Origin: Sphingomonas oryzagri
GTDB taxonomy: Bacteria; Pseudomonadota; Alphaproteobacteria; Sphingomonadales; Sphingomonadaceae
Length of the DNA: 64,000 nt
NCBI RefSeq assembly: GCF_029906645.1
Contig: NZ_JARYGZ010000002.1
Location: 1-64,000, forward strand
Direction: 5' to 3'
In this document: positions 9,419 through 18,106 of the stretch, piece after piece
How the letters are laid out: each line of letters begins with the position of its first letter
How positions within the stretch are numbered: position 1 is the stretch's first letter
Notes under the pieces: generated by a model
Databases searched by the model: none
The model's input: the letters and a program-made list of their open reading frames with translations, nothing else
Told to the model about the DNA's origin: nothing
Made by a program: the position numbers and the translations under genes

Positions 9419-9496
9419 GAAGAAAGCGGAACCCTAGGTCAAGCCAGTGACGACGGCGAGCGAACGAGGTAGAAATATACACCGTTCAGAATTATA

Positions 9497-9525
9497 TTGA
9501 TCGACGTTCAATTTCTCGCTATCGA
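9497..9525 (+). promoter_or_regulatory. Possible promoter of the acyltransferase/acyl-ACP synthetase gene
   Basis: TTGATC and TATCGA are separated by 17 bases, about 70 bases before the probable start codon at 9595. The surrounding DNA is A/T-rich relative to the window. It is only a sequence resemblance. Confidence 0.35.
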
Positions 9526-9594
9526 GTTGCTCCGTCAGGGGTGTTCGGCATCGGCGTGGTGCCCTAACCTTTGGGCGAGAGGGGTCCCGCGTCC

Positions 9595-12500
9595 ATGTCA
9601 GCACCGCAACTGAGCCTGCTCGCCAAGCGTCGCTTCTGGCCATTGTTCGTCACCCAGTTCCTGGGGGCCTTCAACGACAATCTCTATCGATCGGCGATGC
9701 TGTTCCTCGTCTCGTTCAGCCTCTATCGGGGCGATGCGGACAAGGCGGCTCTGGTCGCGGTGATCGCGGGCGGGGTGTTCATCCTGCCTTACTTCCTCTT
9801 CTCGTCGGTTGCGGGGCAGCTGGCCGACCGCCTCGACAAGGCGCGCGTCGCGCAGGGCGTGAAGATCGCCGAGATCGCGATCATGGGCGTCGGCCTGATC
9901 GCCATCGACAGCGGATCGATGCCGCTGCTGATGGGCGTGCTGTTCGCGATGGGCGTACATTCCACCGTGTTCGGGCCGGTCAAATATTCGATGCTGCCCC
10001 AGCATCTCAGCGAACATGAACTGATGGGCGGCACCGGGCTGATCGAGGCCGGCACCTTCCTCGCCATCCTCGCGGGCCAGCTGGCGGGCGGGCTGCTGCC
10101 GACGGCGGACGCGACCCATGCGATGATCGGCGTGGCGGTGATCGGCCTCCTCACCAGCCTGCTGATCCCGACCGCCCCACCCGCCGCCGATCGGCCGAAG
10201 GTGGAGGTCAACCTGATCGCCTCGACCGCGCGGATCGTTGCGCACTCGCGGAGGAACAAGAACCTGTTCCTCGCCATCCTGGGGATCACCTGGTTCTTCT
10301 CGCTCGGCGCGGTGCTGACCCAGCAGTTCGTGCCGCTGGTCGGCCACCTCAACGCCACCCAGACGGTCGGCGCGCTGTTCCTCGGGCTGTTCTCGGTGGG
10401 CGTTGCGATCGGATCCTTGGTGGTCAGCAAGCTGCTCGGCGGCGAGATTTCGGCACGCTATGTGCCGGTCTCGGCGCTGGTGCTGGCGCTCGCCGTGATC
10501 CATCTCGGCATCACCGTATCGGGGCTGGAGCCTTACGCCACCACCGTCGGCGTGAAGGGCTTCCTGCAGGCGCCGGAAAGCTGGTGGCTGGTGATCGACC
10601 TGCTGGCGATCGCGATCGCGGGCGGCGTCTATATCGTGCCGCTCTACGCGCTGCTGCAGACGCTGGGCGATCCCGCCAACCGGTCGCGCGACGTCGCCGC
10701 CAACAATATCGTCAACGCGGCGGGCATGGTGCTGATCTCCGCTGTCGTCGCCTTCATCCTGTGGACCGGCGCGGGCAGCCCGACTTTGTTCATCGTGCTG
10801 GGCATCTTCGGCCTGTTCGTGGCGCTCTACTGCTGCGCGCTGCTGCCCGAGACGGTGTTCAAGGCGACGGTGCGCGCGGCGCTGCGCCTCTTCTACCGCG
10901 TCGACCTGATCGGGGCGGAGAACATGCCGCTGCCGGGCGAGCGCGCGGTGGTGGTGGTCAACCACGTCTCCTTCCTCGACGGGCTGCTGCTCGCCGCCTT
11001 CCTGCCCGGCAAGCCGACCTTCGCGGTGCATACCCGCGTCGCGCAGGCGTGGTGGATCAAGCCGTTCCTGCGCATGTTCGACGCCTTCCCGGTCGATCCG
11101 ACCAACCCGATGGCCGCCAAGGCGATGGTGAAGGCAGTGAAGGAAGGCCGCACCCTGGTCATCTTCCCCGAAGGCCGGATCACTGTGACGGGCGCGCTGA
11201 TGAAGATTTTCGACGGTCCCGGCATGGTCGCCGACAAGTCCGACGCGCCGATCGTGCCGGTCAGGATCGACGGGGCGCAATACAGCCCCTTTTCGCGCCT
11301 GAAGGGCAAGGTCAGGACCCGCGCCTTCCCCAAGATCACGCTGACCGTGCTGCCGCCGCGCCGCTTCCGGGTGGAGGGCGAGATGTCGGCGCGCGAGCGG
11401 CGCGCCATCGCCGGGCGGCGGCTCTATGACGAGATGTCGGCGATGATCTTCGCGACGTCCAACGCCAGCCGCACACTGTTCGAGGCGCTGCTGGATGCCG
11501 CCGCGCTCCACGGCATGAAGGCGCCGGTCGCCGAGGACATCAAGCGCGAGCCTTTGACCTACAGCCGCCTCATCACCGGCACGCAGGCGCTCGGTCGCGC
11601 GCTGTCGGACGGCACAAGCCAAGGCGAGGCGGTCGGCGTGCTGCTGCCCAACGTCAACACGGTGGTCGCGACCTTCTTCGCGCTGCAGGCGACCGGCCGC
11701 GTACCGGCGATGCTCAACTATACGGCGGGCCTCAACAACCTGCAGGCGGCGTGCACGGCGGCCGATGTGAAGACCATCGTCACCGCCCGCGCCTTCGTCG
11801 AGCAGGCGAAGCTCGGCGCGATCGTCGAGGCGCTGGGCGCAACGAAACGGATCGTCTGGCTGGAGGATGTCGCCGCGACGATCGGCACCGGCGCCAAGCT
11901 GCGCGCGCTGGTGGCGGGCAAGTTCGCCCGCTCGATCCACAAGCGGCTCAAGATCGATCCGAACACGCCTGCCGTGATCCTCTTCACCTCGGGATCGGAG
12001 GGGCTGCCCAAAGGCGTGGCGCTCTCCCACCGCAACCTGTTGTCGAACTGTTCGCAATTGGCTGCGCGCGTTGATTTCAACCCGACCGACATCGTGCTGA
12101 ACGCTCTGCCCATCTTCCACAGCTTCGGGCTGACCGGGGGCACGCTGCTGCCGATCCTCAACGGCATCAAGACGGTGCTCTATCCCAGCCCGCTCCACTA
12201 CCGCATCGTGCCGGCGCTGGCCTACGACGCGAACGCGACGATCCTGTTCGGCACCGACACCTTCCTCGCCGGCTATGCGCGGATGGCTAACGCCTACGAT
12301 TTCTACTCGCTGCGCTACATCTTCGCGGGCGCCGAGAAGGTGCGCGATACCACCCGCGCCACCTATGCCGAGCGTTTCGGTCTGCGCATCATGGAAGGCT
12401 ATGGCGCCACCGAGGCCGGGCCGGTGATCGCGGTCAACACGCCGATGCACTTCCGCGCCGGCACCGTCGGCCGCCTGCTCCCTGCGATCGAGGCGAACCT

Positions 12501-12999
12501 GGAAGCCATTCCCGGCATCGACGACGAGAGCGGCTCGGTCGGTCGCCTCGCGATCCGGGGGCCGAACATCATGGCGGGCTATTACAAGGCCGACGCGCCC
12601 GGCCTGCTCCAGCCCCCGCATGACGGCTGGCACGACAGCGGCGACATCGTGAAGATCGACGCCGAGGGCTTCGTTTCGATCCGGGGCCGCGCCAAGCGCT
12701 TCGCCAAGATCGGCGGCGAGATGATCTCGCTGCCGGCGGTGGAGGGCTATGCCGGGCAGCTCTGGCCGGGCCTCGACCATGCCGTCGTGACTCGCCCCGA
12801 TCCGCGCAAAGGCGAGCAACTGGTGCTGTTCACGACCAAGCCCGGCGCCACCGCATCCGAGCTGCTCGGCTGGGCGAAGGCCAACGGCGTTGCGGAAATT
12901 TCCGTGCCCAAGGATGTCCGCGTGGTGGACGCGCTGCCCGTGCTCGGCACTGGCAAGCTCGATTATCCGCGACTTTCGGAGATGGCGGCGGGCGGCTGA
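9595..12999 (+). CDS. aas: Fused lysophospholipid transporter / acyltransferase / acyl-ACP synthetase
   Basis: A three-domain membrane protein of 1134 residues. Residues 1 to about 420 form a major-facilitator transporter like LplT (FWPLFVTQFLGAFNDNLYRS at the start). The PlsC acyltransferase domain follows, with NHVSFLD at about 455 and FPEGR at about 523. The last ~500 residues are an AMP-binding acyl-activating domain with LFTSGSEGLPKGVALSH near 795. In E. coli, LplT and Aas are separate: the first flips lysophospholipid inward and the second re-acylates it. The fusion would couple both steps. ATG 9595 is preferred over the in-frame TTG at 9571 because the chain then starts at the conserved N-terminus. 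Confidence 0.9.
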   Translation: MSAPQLSLLAKRRFWPLFVTQFLGAFNDNLYRSAMLFLVSFSLYRGDADKAALVAVIAGGVFILPYFLFSSVAGQLADRLDKARVAQGVKIAEIAIMGVGLIAIDSGSMPLLMGVLFAMGVHSTVFGPVKYSMLPQHLSEHELMGGTGLIEAGTFLAILAGQLAGGLLPTADATHAMIGVAVIGLLTSLLIPTAPPAADRPKVEVNLIASTARIVAHSRRNKNLFLAILGITWFFSLGAVLTQQFVPLVGHLNATQTVGALFLGLFSVGVAIGSLVVSKLLGGEISARYVPVSALVLALAVIHLGITVSGLEPYATTVGVKGFLQAPESWWLVIDLLAIAIAGGVYIVPLYALLQTLGDPANRSRDVAANNIVNAAGMVLISAVVAFILWTGAGSPTLFIVLGIFGLFVALYCCALLPETVFKATVRAALRLFYRVDLIGAENMPLPGERAVVVVNHVSFLDGLLLAAFLPGKPTFAVHTRVAQAWWIKPFLRMFDAFPVDPTNPMAAKAMVKAVKEGRTLVIFPEGRITVTGALMKIFDGPGMVADKSDAPIVPVRIDGAQYSPFSRLKGKVRTRAFPKITLTVLPPRRFRVEGEMSARERRAIAGRRLYDEMSAMIFATSNASRTLFEALLDAAALHGMKAPVAEDIKREPLTYSRLITGTQALGRALSDGTSQGEAVGVLLPNVNTVVATFFALQATGRVPAMLNYTAGLNNLQAACTAADVKTIVTARAFVEQAKLGAIVEALGATKRIVWLEDVAATIGTGAKLRALVAGKFARSIHKRLKIDPNTPAVILFTSGSEGLPKGVALSHRNLLSNCSQLAARVDFNPTDIVLNALPIFHSFGLTGGTLLPILNGIKTVLYPSPLHYRIVPALAYDANATILFGTDTFLAGYARMANAYDFYSLRYIFAGAEKVRDTTRATYAERFGLRIMEGYGATEAGPVIAVNTPMHFRAGTVGRLLPAIEANLEAIPGIDDESGSVGRLAIRGPNIMAGYYKADAPGLLQPPHDGWHDSGDIVKIDAEGFVSIRGRAKRFAKIGGEMISLPAVEGYAGQLWPGLDHAVVTRPDPRKGEQLVLFTTKPGATASELLGWAKANGVAEISVPKDVRVVDALPVLGTGKLDYPRLSEMAAGG

Positions 13000-13009
13000 T
13001 GAATTGCAC

Positions 13010-13035
13010 GGATGCACAACAATATTTGTGCGTCC
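13010..13035. terminator. Hairpin after the aas-type gene
   Basis: GGATGCACAA and TTGTGCGTCC form a 10-bp stem with one G-U wobble around a six-base A/T-rich loop, 11 bases after the stop codon. No T-run follows. It is a likely transcript end or stability element. Confidence 0.45.
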
Positions 13036-13113
13036 GCAGTATAGAGCGCCATCCTCAAGTCCAACGCGATCCTTGATTTGATCTATTGCCAATTTTTACG
13101 GTGGTGGCATGAT

Positions 13114-13138
13114 ACAACATCCCATGGAAGGGAGTTGT
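13114..13138 (+). promoter_or_regulatory. Hairpin that could mask the tonB ribosome-binding site
   Basis: ACAAC pairs with GTTGT and CCC with GGG, enclosing AUGGAA. The GGGAG of the Shine-Dalgarno sequence lies inside the stem, and the start codon follows two bases later. In RNA this could limit translation until it opens. The stem is short and imperfect. Confidence 0.35.
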
Positions 13139-13139
13139 C

Positions 13140-13805
13140 ATGGCCTATATCGATCAGGACAGAAGTCGCGAGAAGACGATCTCGGGGGCGGTTTCGCTCG
13201 TGGTGATCGGCGTGGTGGGCTACGGGCTGGCCTCCGGGCTGGCGATGAAGATCGTGCGCGCACCGACGTGGATCATCCCCGACAGGGAGTGGAAGCTCCC
13301 GCCGCCACCGCCCGAACCGAAACCGCAGCCCAAGACGACGACGCAGCCGAAGTCGACCGCCGATCCGCTGCCCATTCCGATTCCGCTGCCGCCGATCCCC
13401 ATGCCGAAGGCGGATCCGCTGCCCCTCCCGCCGATCCCGCTGCCCACGGGCGGCGGCGGCGGAATGGGCGATCCTTTGCCCCAACCCCAGCCGCAACCGG
13501 TCGATCACACCACGAGAGCGATGCCGCGCGGCGATTCCAGCCGCTGGGTGACGACCGACGACTATCCGCCCTCGGCGGTCCGCGCGGGGATCGAAGGGCG
13601 GACCAGCTTCCGCCTCGATATCGGCGTGGACGGCAAGCCCACCGGCTGCTCGGTGCTGGCGAGCAGCGGATCGGACGATCTCGATCGCACCGCGTGCAGC
13701 CGGCTGATGAGCCGCGCCCGCTTCAAGCCCGCGCAGGATGGAGCGGGCAACCCGGTCGCCTCCACCTATTCGGGCGGCGTGACCTGGAAGCTGCCGGCGG
13801 AATGA
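13140..13805 (+). CDS. TonB-family energy transducer
   Basis: TonB links the proton-motive force of the inner membrane to outer-membrane receptors. The 221-residue protein has a single N-terminal membrane segment (about 16-40), a long proline-rich stretch (about 57-125) of Pro-Lys and Pro-Leu/Ile runs that would span the periplasm, and a C-terminal TonB domain (from DDYPPSAVRAGIEG to FKPA). Two cysteines within the TonB domain may form a disulfide. No exbB or exbD lies next to it, so it is a stand-alone TonB. AAGGGAG precedes the ATG and lies in a potential hairpin. Confidence 0.9.
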   Translation: MAYIDQDRSREKTISGAVSLVVIGVVGYGLASGLAMKIVRAPTWIIPDREWKLPPPPPEPKPQPKTTTQPKSTADPLPIPIPLPPIPMPKADPLPLPPIPLPTGGGGGMGDPLPQPQPQPVDHTTRAMPRGDSSRWVTTDDYPPSAVRAGIEGRTSFRLDIGVDGKPTGCSVLASSGSDDLDRTACSRLMSRARFKPAQDGAGNPVASTYSGGVTWKLPAE

Positions 13806-13948
13806 CGATGCGACCCCGCCGGAGCACATCCGGCGGGGACTCGCCCCACCGCACCACGGACTCGCCTTGTCCCCACGCGGCTTGACGCGAATTCCCGGCG
13901 CCTGACAGCGCGTATCCCGCAGGGGTGCGCGTTAGTAAGGATCAAGGG

Positions 13949-14341
13949 ATGACGAGACTCCGCACCGCAATACTGGCCGCCTCACTCAGCATCGGCGCGG
14001 CCTCGGCGGCCCAAGCCGGTATCGGCGCGGAGGGCATGGGCGCCCGCGCGGACGGCCATTGGGGCGGCGAGCTCGGCGCCGGCTACAGCTGGGGCCTCGC
14101 GGGCTTCTCGATCACGCCGGGCGTGGGCGTGCTGGTCGCCGACGACCACACCCGCCCCTATGGCCGTGTCGAGGCGGCGTACAAGATTCCCGCCTTCGCC
14201 AAGATCGGCGCGGGCGTGCGCATCTCGGGCGATCACACCCGCCCCTACGGCACGGTGGCGATGCCGCTGCTGCCGATGGTCAACCTGAAGGGCAATGCCG
14301 GACCCAAATATTACGCGATCGGCCTGACGGTGGGCTATTGA
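13949..14341 (+). CDS. Small secreted protein, beta-barrel-like, unknown function
   Basis: A 130-residue protein with a signal peptide (MTRLRTAILAASLSIGAASA, cleavage after AQA). The mature part is glycine-rich with alternating hydrophobic residues and ends in an aromatic residue (GLTVGY), as outer-membrane strands often do. Two short internal repeats, DDHTRPYGR and GDHTRPYGT, lie about 31 residues apart and suggest duplication of a hairpin. I recognise no family. The ATG at 13949 has AAGGGAT-like purines before it; an upstream start at 13925 would break the signal peptide. Confidence 0.65.
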   Translation: MTRLRTAILAASLSIGAASAAQAGIGAEGMGARADGHWGGELGAGYSWGLAGFSITPGVGVLVADDHTRPYGRVEAAYKIPAFAKIGAGVRISGDHTRPYGTVAMPLLPMVNLKGNAGPKYYAIGLTVGY

Positions 14342-14357
14342 GCCAGCCACCAACACT

Positions 14358-14438
14358 CCGTTCGTCCTGAGCCTGTCGAAGGACGTGCAGCAAGCGCTAC
14401 GCTTCCGGCACGCACTTCGACGGGCTCAGTGCGAACGG
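14358..14438. repeat. Palindromic repeat, family B (copy 1)
   Basis: An 81-bp element starting CCGTTCGTCCTGAGCCTGTC and ending with the near-inverse CACTTCGACGGGCTCAGTGC followed by GAACGG. It lies between two convergent genes. Related sequence occurs inside ileS (28240-28349) and in envC (58062-58144). Confidence 0.85.
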
Positions 14439-14442
14439 TGGA

Positions 14443-15675
14443 TCAGGGGACACCCAGGTTCGAAACCGCCTCGGCCGTCTTGCTTCGAGACCACCACCGC
14501 CACCCGCCGCCGGACTTGAGCACCGCGCGGCGGAACATGGCGGCGGCGACGCGCAGCGCCAGCACCAGCCAGAGGATCTGCCACGCCAGCGCCAGCAGAT
14601 GCGGCCAGAGCGCCGGCAGCTCGGCGGCGCGCGCGATCATCGCCAGTGGCGAGCTCCACGGGAAGATCGCCGCAGCGATCGACACCCAGCGATCGGGATG
14701 CGCCACGCCCGCCGAGGCGAAGCCGTAGAGGACGAGCTGGAGCATCGTCACCGGCAGCGCCATCACCTGCACCTCGCGCGGGCTTCCCGCCTGGCTGCCG
14801 ATGCCGAGGAACACCGCGCCGAGCAGCAGGTAATTGCCGACGAAATAGGCGATCAGCAGCGCCACAAAGGCCGGCCAGCCGACCGCCGGCACCGGCAGGC
14901 CCATCACTATAGCGGGCTTGAAGGCGAGGACGCCGCCCGCGATCACCACGCTCCACGCGCCCACGAAGGTCAACGCGATCGCCAGCATCGAGCAGAGCTT
15001 GCCGAGGAAGATCGCGTCCACCGGCACGGCGGCGGCCAGCACCTCGATCACCTTGTTCGATTTCTCCTCGATGAAGGTGGAAAGCGACATGCCCGCCAGC
15101 ATCACAAGGATGATGAACAGGCCGGTCTGCGCCGCCTTGGCGATGCCGGTGCCATCCTGCTTCCGGTCGCCCGGCGGTGAGGGCGCGCGGGCCGTACCGA
15201 GATCGACCGGCGGCGGCGCCCGTTCGCCGAGCGCGGCGTCCGCGCGGGCGGTATCGACGATCAGGCCGACATCGTCCGACAGCGACGCCGGCGCGTGCGC
15301 CGCCAGCGTGAAATGCGGATCGCCCGTCACGCCAACCAGCAGCGCGTCATACCGCCGTTCGCCTTCGAGCAGCCATGTCGCCGGCTTTTGGCCCGGCGGC
15401 AGGAAGGAGAGCCTGGGCAGCGCATCGGGGCCGAGGCGCCTGACCAACCGGTCGCGCGCGGCCGTCAGATGTTGCGCGTCCCCTGCGTTCGCGACCACCG
15501 CGACGACCGGAGCGGACGGACCGGGGCCACTGTCGGTCCCCAGCGATGCGAACACGCCGCCGAAGATCACCGGGAAGACCGGGGTGAGCAGGAAGAGCAA
15601 AAAGATTCGCGAGAAAACGGTCGACACATAGTCGCGCCGCGCGATCACCCAGGCGGAGGCGAAGAGCTGCCTCAT
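14443..15675 (-). CDS. ABC-2 type transporter permease
   Basis: A 410-residue integral membrane subunit, with one N-terminal membrane segment, a periplasmic domain of about 170 residues, then a cluster of five or six hydrophobic segments from about residue 190. This is the layout of NatB/YhaP-type exporter permeases. Its start codon overlaps the stop of the upstream ATPase gene (ATGA), so the two are translationally coupled and form one exporter. The substrate is unknown; relatives export sodium, drugs or peptides. Confidence 0.85.
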   Translation of the reverse strand: MRQLFASAWVIARRDYVSTVFSRIFLLFLLTPVFPVIFGGVFASLGTDSGPGPSAPVVAVVANAGDAQHLTAARDRLVRRLGPDALPRLSFLPPGQKPATWLLEGERRYDALLVGVTGDPHFTLAAHAPASLSDDVGLIVDTARADAALGERAPPPVDLGTARAPSPPGDRKQDGTGIAKAAQTGLFIILVMLAGMSLSTFIEEKSNKVIEVLAAAVPVDAIFLGKLCSMLAIALTFVGAWSVVIAGGVLAFKPAIVMGLPVPAVGWPAFVALLIAYFVGNYLLLGAVFLGIGSQAGSPREVQVMALPVTMLQLVLYGFASAGVAHPDRWVSIAAAIFPWSSPLAMIARAAELPALWPHLLALAWQILWLVLALRVAAAMFRRAVLKSGGGWRWWSRSKTAEAVSNLGVP

Positions 15676-16601
15676 GGCGCGACCTCCTCCGTTTCCGGCT
15701 GGGGCACCGGTTCGCCGACCAGTTCGACGAAGGCTTCATGCAGACTGGGCCGCTCGATCGACAGCGCCTCGATCCCCGCGCCGCTCGCGATCAGCGCCTC
15801 GAGCACAGGTTCGATCCCATCTGCGGGCAGCGCGAAGGTGAAGCGGCGATCGTCGGCCAGCGTGTCGGCGGGCAGCGCCGCGCGCCACGGCCCGTCCGGA
15901 TGTCGGGTGACGAGCGACACGCGCGACGGCAAGCGGCCGCGCGCCTCGGCCACCGTGCCGTCGAAGCGGATGCGCCCCTTGGCGATCACGCTGATCCGCT
16001 CGCACAGCCGCTCGGCATGGGCGATGACGTGGGTGGAGAAAAGCACCGTCGCCCCTTCCGCCACCTGCGCGCGGATCAGCCCCTCCAGCCTTTGCTGGTT
16101 GATCGCGTCGAGGCCGGAGAACGGCTCGTCCAGCACCAGCAGCTTGGGCCGGTGGACGATCGTGCCGAGCAGCTGGACGGTCTGCGCCATGCCCTTGGAG
16201 AGCTGTCGGATCGTCTTGGTCGCCGCCTCGCCGAGACCCGCCTCCTCCAGCAGCTGCATCGCGCGGCGGCGGCCATCGGCCAGCGACATCCCGCGCAGCG
16301 CGCCCAGGAAGGCGATCGCCTCCTTCGCCTGCATCGAAGGGTAGAGGCCGCGCTCCTCGGGCAGATAGCCGATCCTCGGCGCGGCGCGCATCGGCTTGTC
16401 CTCGCCCAACACCCGGCGCCAGCCCTCGTCCGGCTCGATGATGCCGAGCAGGGTGCGCAAGGTCGTCGTCTTGCCCGCGCCATTGGGGCCGAGCACACCG
16501 TAGATCGCGCCCTCCGGCACCGCGAGGTCGATCCCGTCGACCGCGCGCTGCCCCTCGAACCGCTTGACGAGCTTGCTCGCCTCGACCGCCAGTTTCGTCA
16601 T
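15672..16601 (-). CDS. ABC transporter ATP-binding protein
   Basis: The ATPase partner of the adjacent permease, 309 residues. Walker A reads [11 protein letters not shown], the signature is LSKGM and Walker B is [14 protein letters not shown]-terminal DUF4162-like region of about 80 residues follows, as in NatA/YhaQ-type exporters. I chose the ATG at 16601, preceded by GGGGAC; the longer frame to 16631 adds ten basic residues without support. It is divergent from the flavoprotein gene, with a spacer of about 140 bases. Confidence 0.9.
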   Translation of the reverse strand: MTKLAVEASKLVKRFEGQRAVDGIDLAVPEGAIYGVLGPNGAGKTTTLRTLLGIIEPDEGWRRVLGEDKPMRAAPRIGYLPEERGLYPSMQAKEAIAFLGALRGMSLADGRRRAMQLLEEAGLGEAATKTIRQLSKGMAQTVQLLGTIVHRPKLLVLDEPFSGLDAINQQRLEGLIRAQVAEGATVLFSTHVIAHAERLCERISVIAKGRIRFDGTVAEARGRLPSRVSLVTRHPDGPWRAALPADTLADDRRFTFALPADGIEPVLEALIASGAGIEALSIERPSLHEAFVELVGEPVPQPETEEVAP

Positions 16602-16744
16602 GCGTCCCCGGAAATGACAACGATGGCGCAATTTTCTGTCCGCTTGGAACCGCCAGACGAACAGGTTATGCGCCGAACCATCGAGAGCATGATGGTAGGC
16701 AAACCCGGATTAAGGAAGCCCTGCCGGACGGACGGAGGATGCGG

Positions 16745-17971
16745 GTGGCGGCGACATACGACGTGGTGATCGTGGGTGCGGGGCATGGCGGGGCGCAGGC
16801 CGCGATCGCGCTTCGGCAGCGCAAGTTCGAAGGCACGATCGCGATGATCGGCGAGGAGCCGGAAATCCCCTACGAGCGCCCGCCGCTCTCCAAGGACTAT
16901 TTCTCGGGCGAGAAGAGCTTCGACCGCATCCTGATCCGCCCCGCCGCCTTCTGGGAGGAGCGGGGCGTCGCGATGCTCACCGGCAAGCGCGTGGTGAAGG
17001 TCGATCCGGACGCCCACACCGTCACCACCGAGGATGGCGAGACGATCGGCTATGGCGAGCTCATCTGGGCGACCGGCGGCCATCCGCGCCGCCTCACCTG
17101 CTCGGGCCATGACCTGATCGGCGTCCACGGGGTGCGCACCCGCGCGGACGTCGACAGGATGATGAGCGAGCTAGCCACCACCGAAAAGGTCGCGGTGATC
17201 GGCGGCGGCTATATCGGGCTGGAGGCGGCCGCCGTGCTCGCCAAGATGGGTAAGCAGGTGACGGTGCTGGAGGCGCTCGACCGCGTCCTCGCCCGCGTCG
17301 CCGGCGAGCCGCTGTCGCGCTTCTACGAGGCCGAGCATCGCGCCCACGGCGTCGACGTGCGGCTGGGCGCGATAGTCGAGTGCATCGAGGAGCGGGACGG
17401 CCGCGTCGCCGGCGTGCGGCTCTCCGGCGGAGAGATCATCGAGGCGCAGATGGTGATCGTCGGCATCGGCATCATCCCCGCGGTCGAGCCGCTGATGGCG
17501 GCCGGCGCGCGCGGCGGCAACGGCGTCGCGGTGGACGAGCATGGCCGCACTTCGCTGCCCCACATCTTCGCGATCGGCGACTGCGCGATGCACGCCAATG
17601 CCTATGCCGAAGGGCTGCCGATCCGCCTCGAATCGGTGCAGAACGCCAACGACCTCGCCACCACGGTCGCCCGCGCGATCACCGGTGACGAGGAGCCGTA
17701 CAATAGCGTGCCATGGTTCTGGTCCAACCAGTACGACCTGCGCCTGCAGACCGTCGGCCTGTCGTCAGGCCACGATTCGACGGTCACGCGCGGCGACATC
17801 GCCAGCCGCTCCTTCTCGATCGTCTACCTGAAGCAGGGCCATGTCGTCGCGCTCGACTGCGTCAACGCGGTGAAGGATTACGTGCAGGGCAAGGCGCTCG
17901 TGACGGGCCGAGTCGCGGCCGATCCGACGAAGCTCGCGGACCCTGAAATCCCCCTCAAGAGCCTCGCCTGA
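16745..17971 (+). CDS. FAD-dependent ferredoxin/rubredoxin reductase
   Basis: This 408-residue flavoprotein has an N-terminal FAD site ([10 protein letters not shown]), the ERPPLSKDY segment typical of ferredoxin reductases of oxygenase systems, an NAD(P)H site ([15 protein letters not shown]), FAIGDCA for the flavin tail, and a C-terminal reductase dimerisation domain. It would pass electrons from NADH to a small [2Fe-2S] ferredoxin, but no ferredoxin or oxygenase gene is adjacent. The GTG at 16745 lies six bases after GGAGG. The ATG at 16739 abuts the GGAGG with no spacing and is less likely. Confidence 0.88.
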   Translation: MAATYDVVIVGAGHGGAQAAIALRQRKFEGTIAMIGEEPEIPYERPPLSKDYFSGEKSFDRILIRPAAFWEERGVAMLTGKRVVKVDPDAHTVTTEDGETIGYGELIWATGGHPRRLTCSGHDLIGVHGVRTRADVDRMMSELATTEKVAVIGGGYIGLEAAAVLAKMGKQVTVLEALDRVLARVAGEPLSRFYEAEHRAHGVDVRLGAIVECIEERDGRVAGVRLSGGEIIEAQMVIVGIGIIPAVEPLMAAGARGGNGVAVDEHGRTSLPHIFAIGDCAMHANAYAEGLPIRLESVQNANDLATTVARAITGDEEPYNSVPWFWSNQYDLRLQTVGLSSGHDSTVTRGDIASRSFSIVYLKQGHVVALDCVNAVKDYVQGKALVTGRVAADPTKLADPEIPLKSLA

Positions 17972-18049
17972 TCCCCCGAAGGAGGGAGACGTCGGGATAT
18001 TCAGCCCTAGTCGCGCACGTCTGGTCGCTTGGTTACTGACGGATCAACC

Positions 18050-18066
18050 GTAGGGGTTCACCCTAC
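18050..18066 (+). other. Small hairpin upstream of the amidase gene
   Basis: GTAGGG and CCCTAC form a six-base stem around GTTCA, about 40 bases before the amidase start. There is no T-run. It could be a leader element or an operator; nothing further can be said. Confidence 0.3.
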
Positions 18067-18106
18067 CGACAGGCGCTCACTCTAATCGGGAGGTGGGGGA
18101 GCGCTG

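Larger units (their letters stand above)
8862..9594. other. Long non-coding interval
   Basis: About 730 bases hold no convincing protein gene. Short open frames at 8935-9153 and 9434-9643 on the minus strand have no recognisable product and no ribosome site. Three things are visible: a structured region behind a promoter with a perfect -35 box (9195-9351), part of a dispersed palindrome (9369-9418), and a promoter-like pair before the aas-type gene (9497-9525). The stretch 8935-9190 shows nothing I can assign. Confidence 0.6.

Noticed and set aside
9598-13092. A 1164-residue open frame on the minus strand opposite the aas-type gene
   Set aside because: Histidine/arginine-rich antisense shadow caused by high GC; the plus strand carries all domain motifs of the real protein.
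16632-16744. EcfG-type stress promoter (GGAAC ... GTT) in the divergent gap
   Set aside because: The two boxes are 14 bases apart, not the 16-17 expected, and the -10 element is poor.
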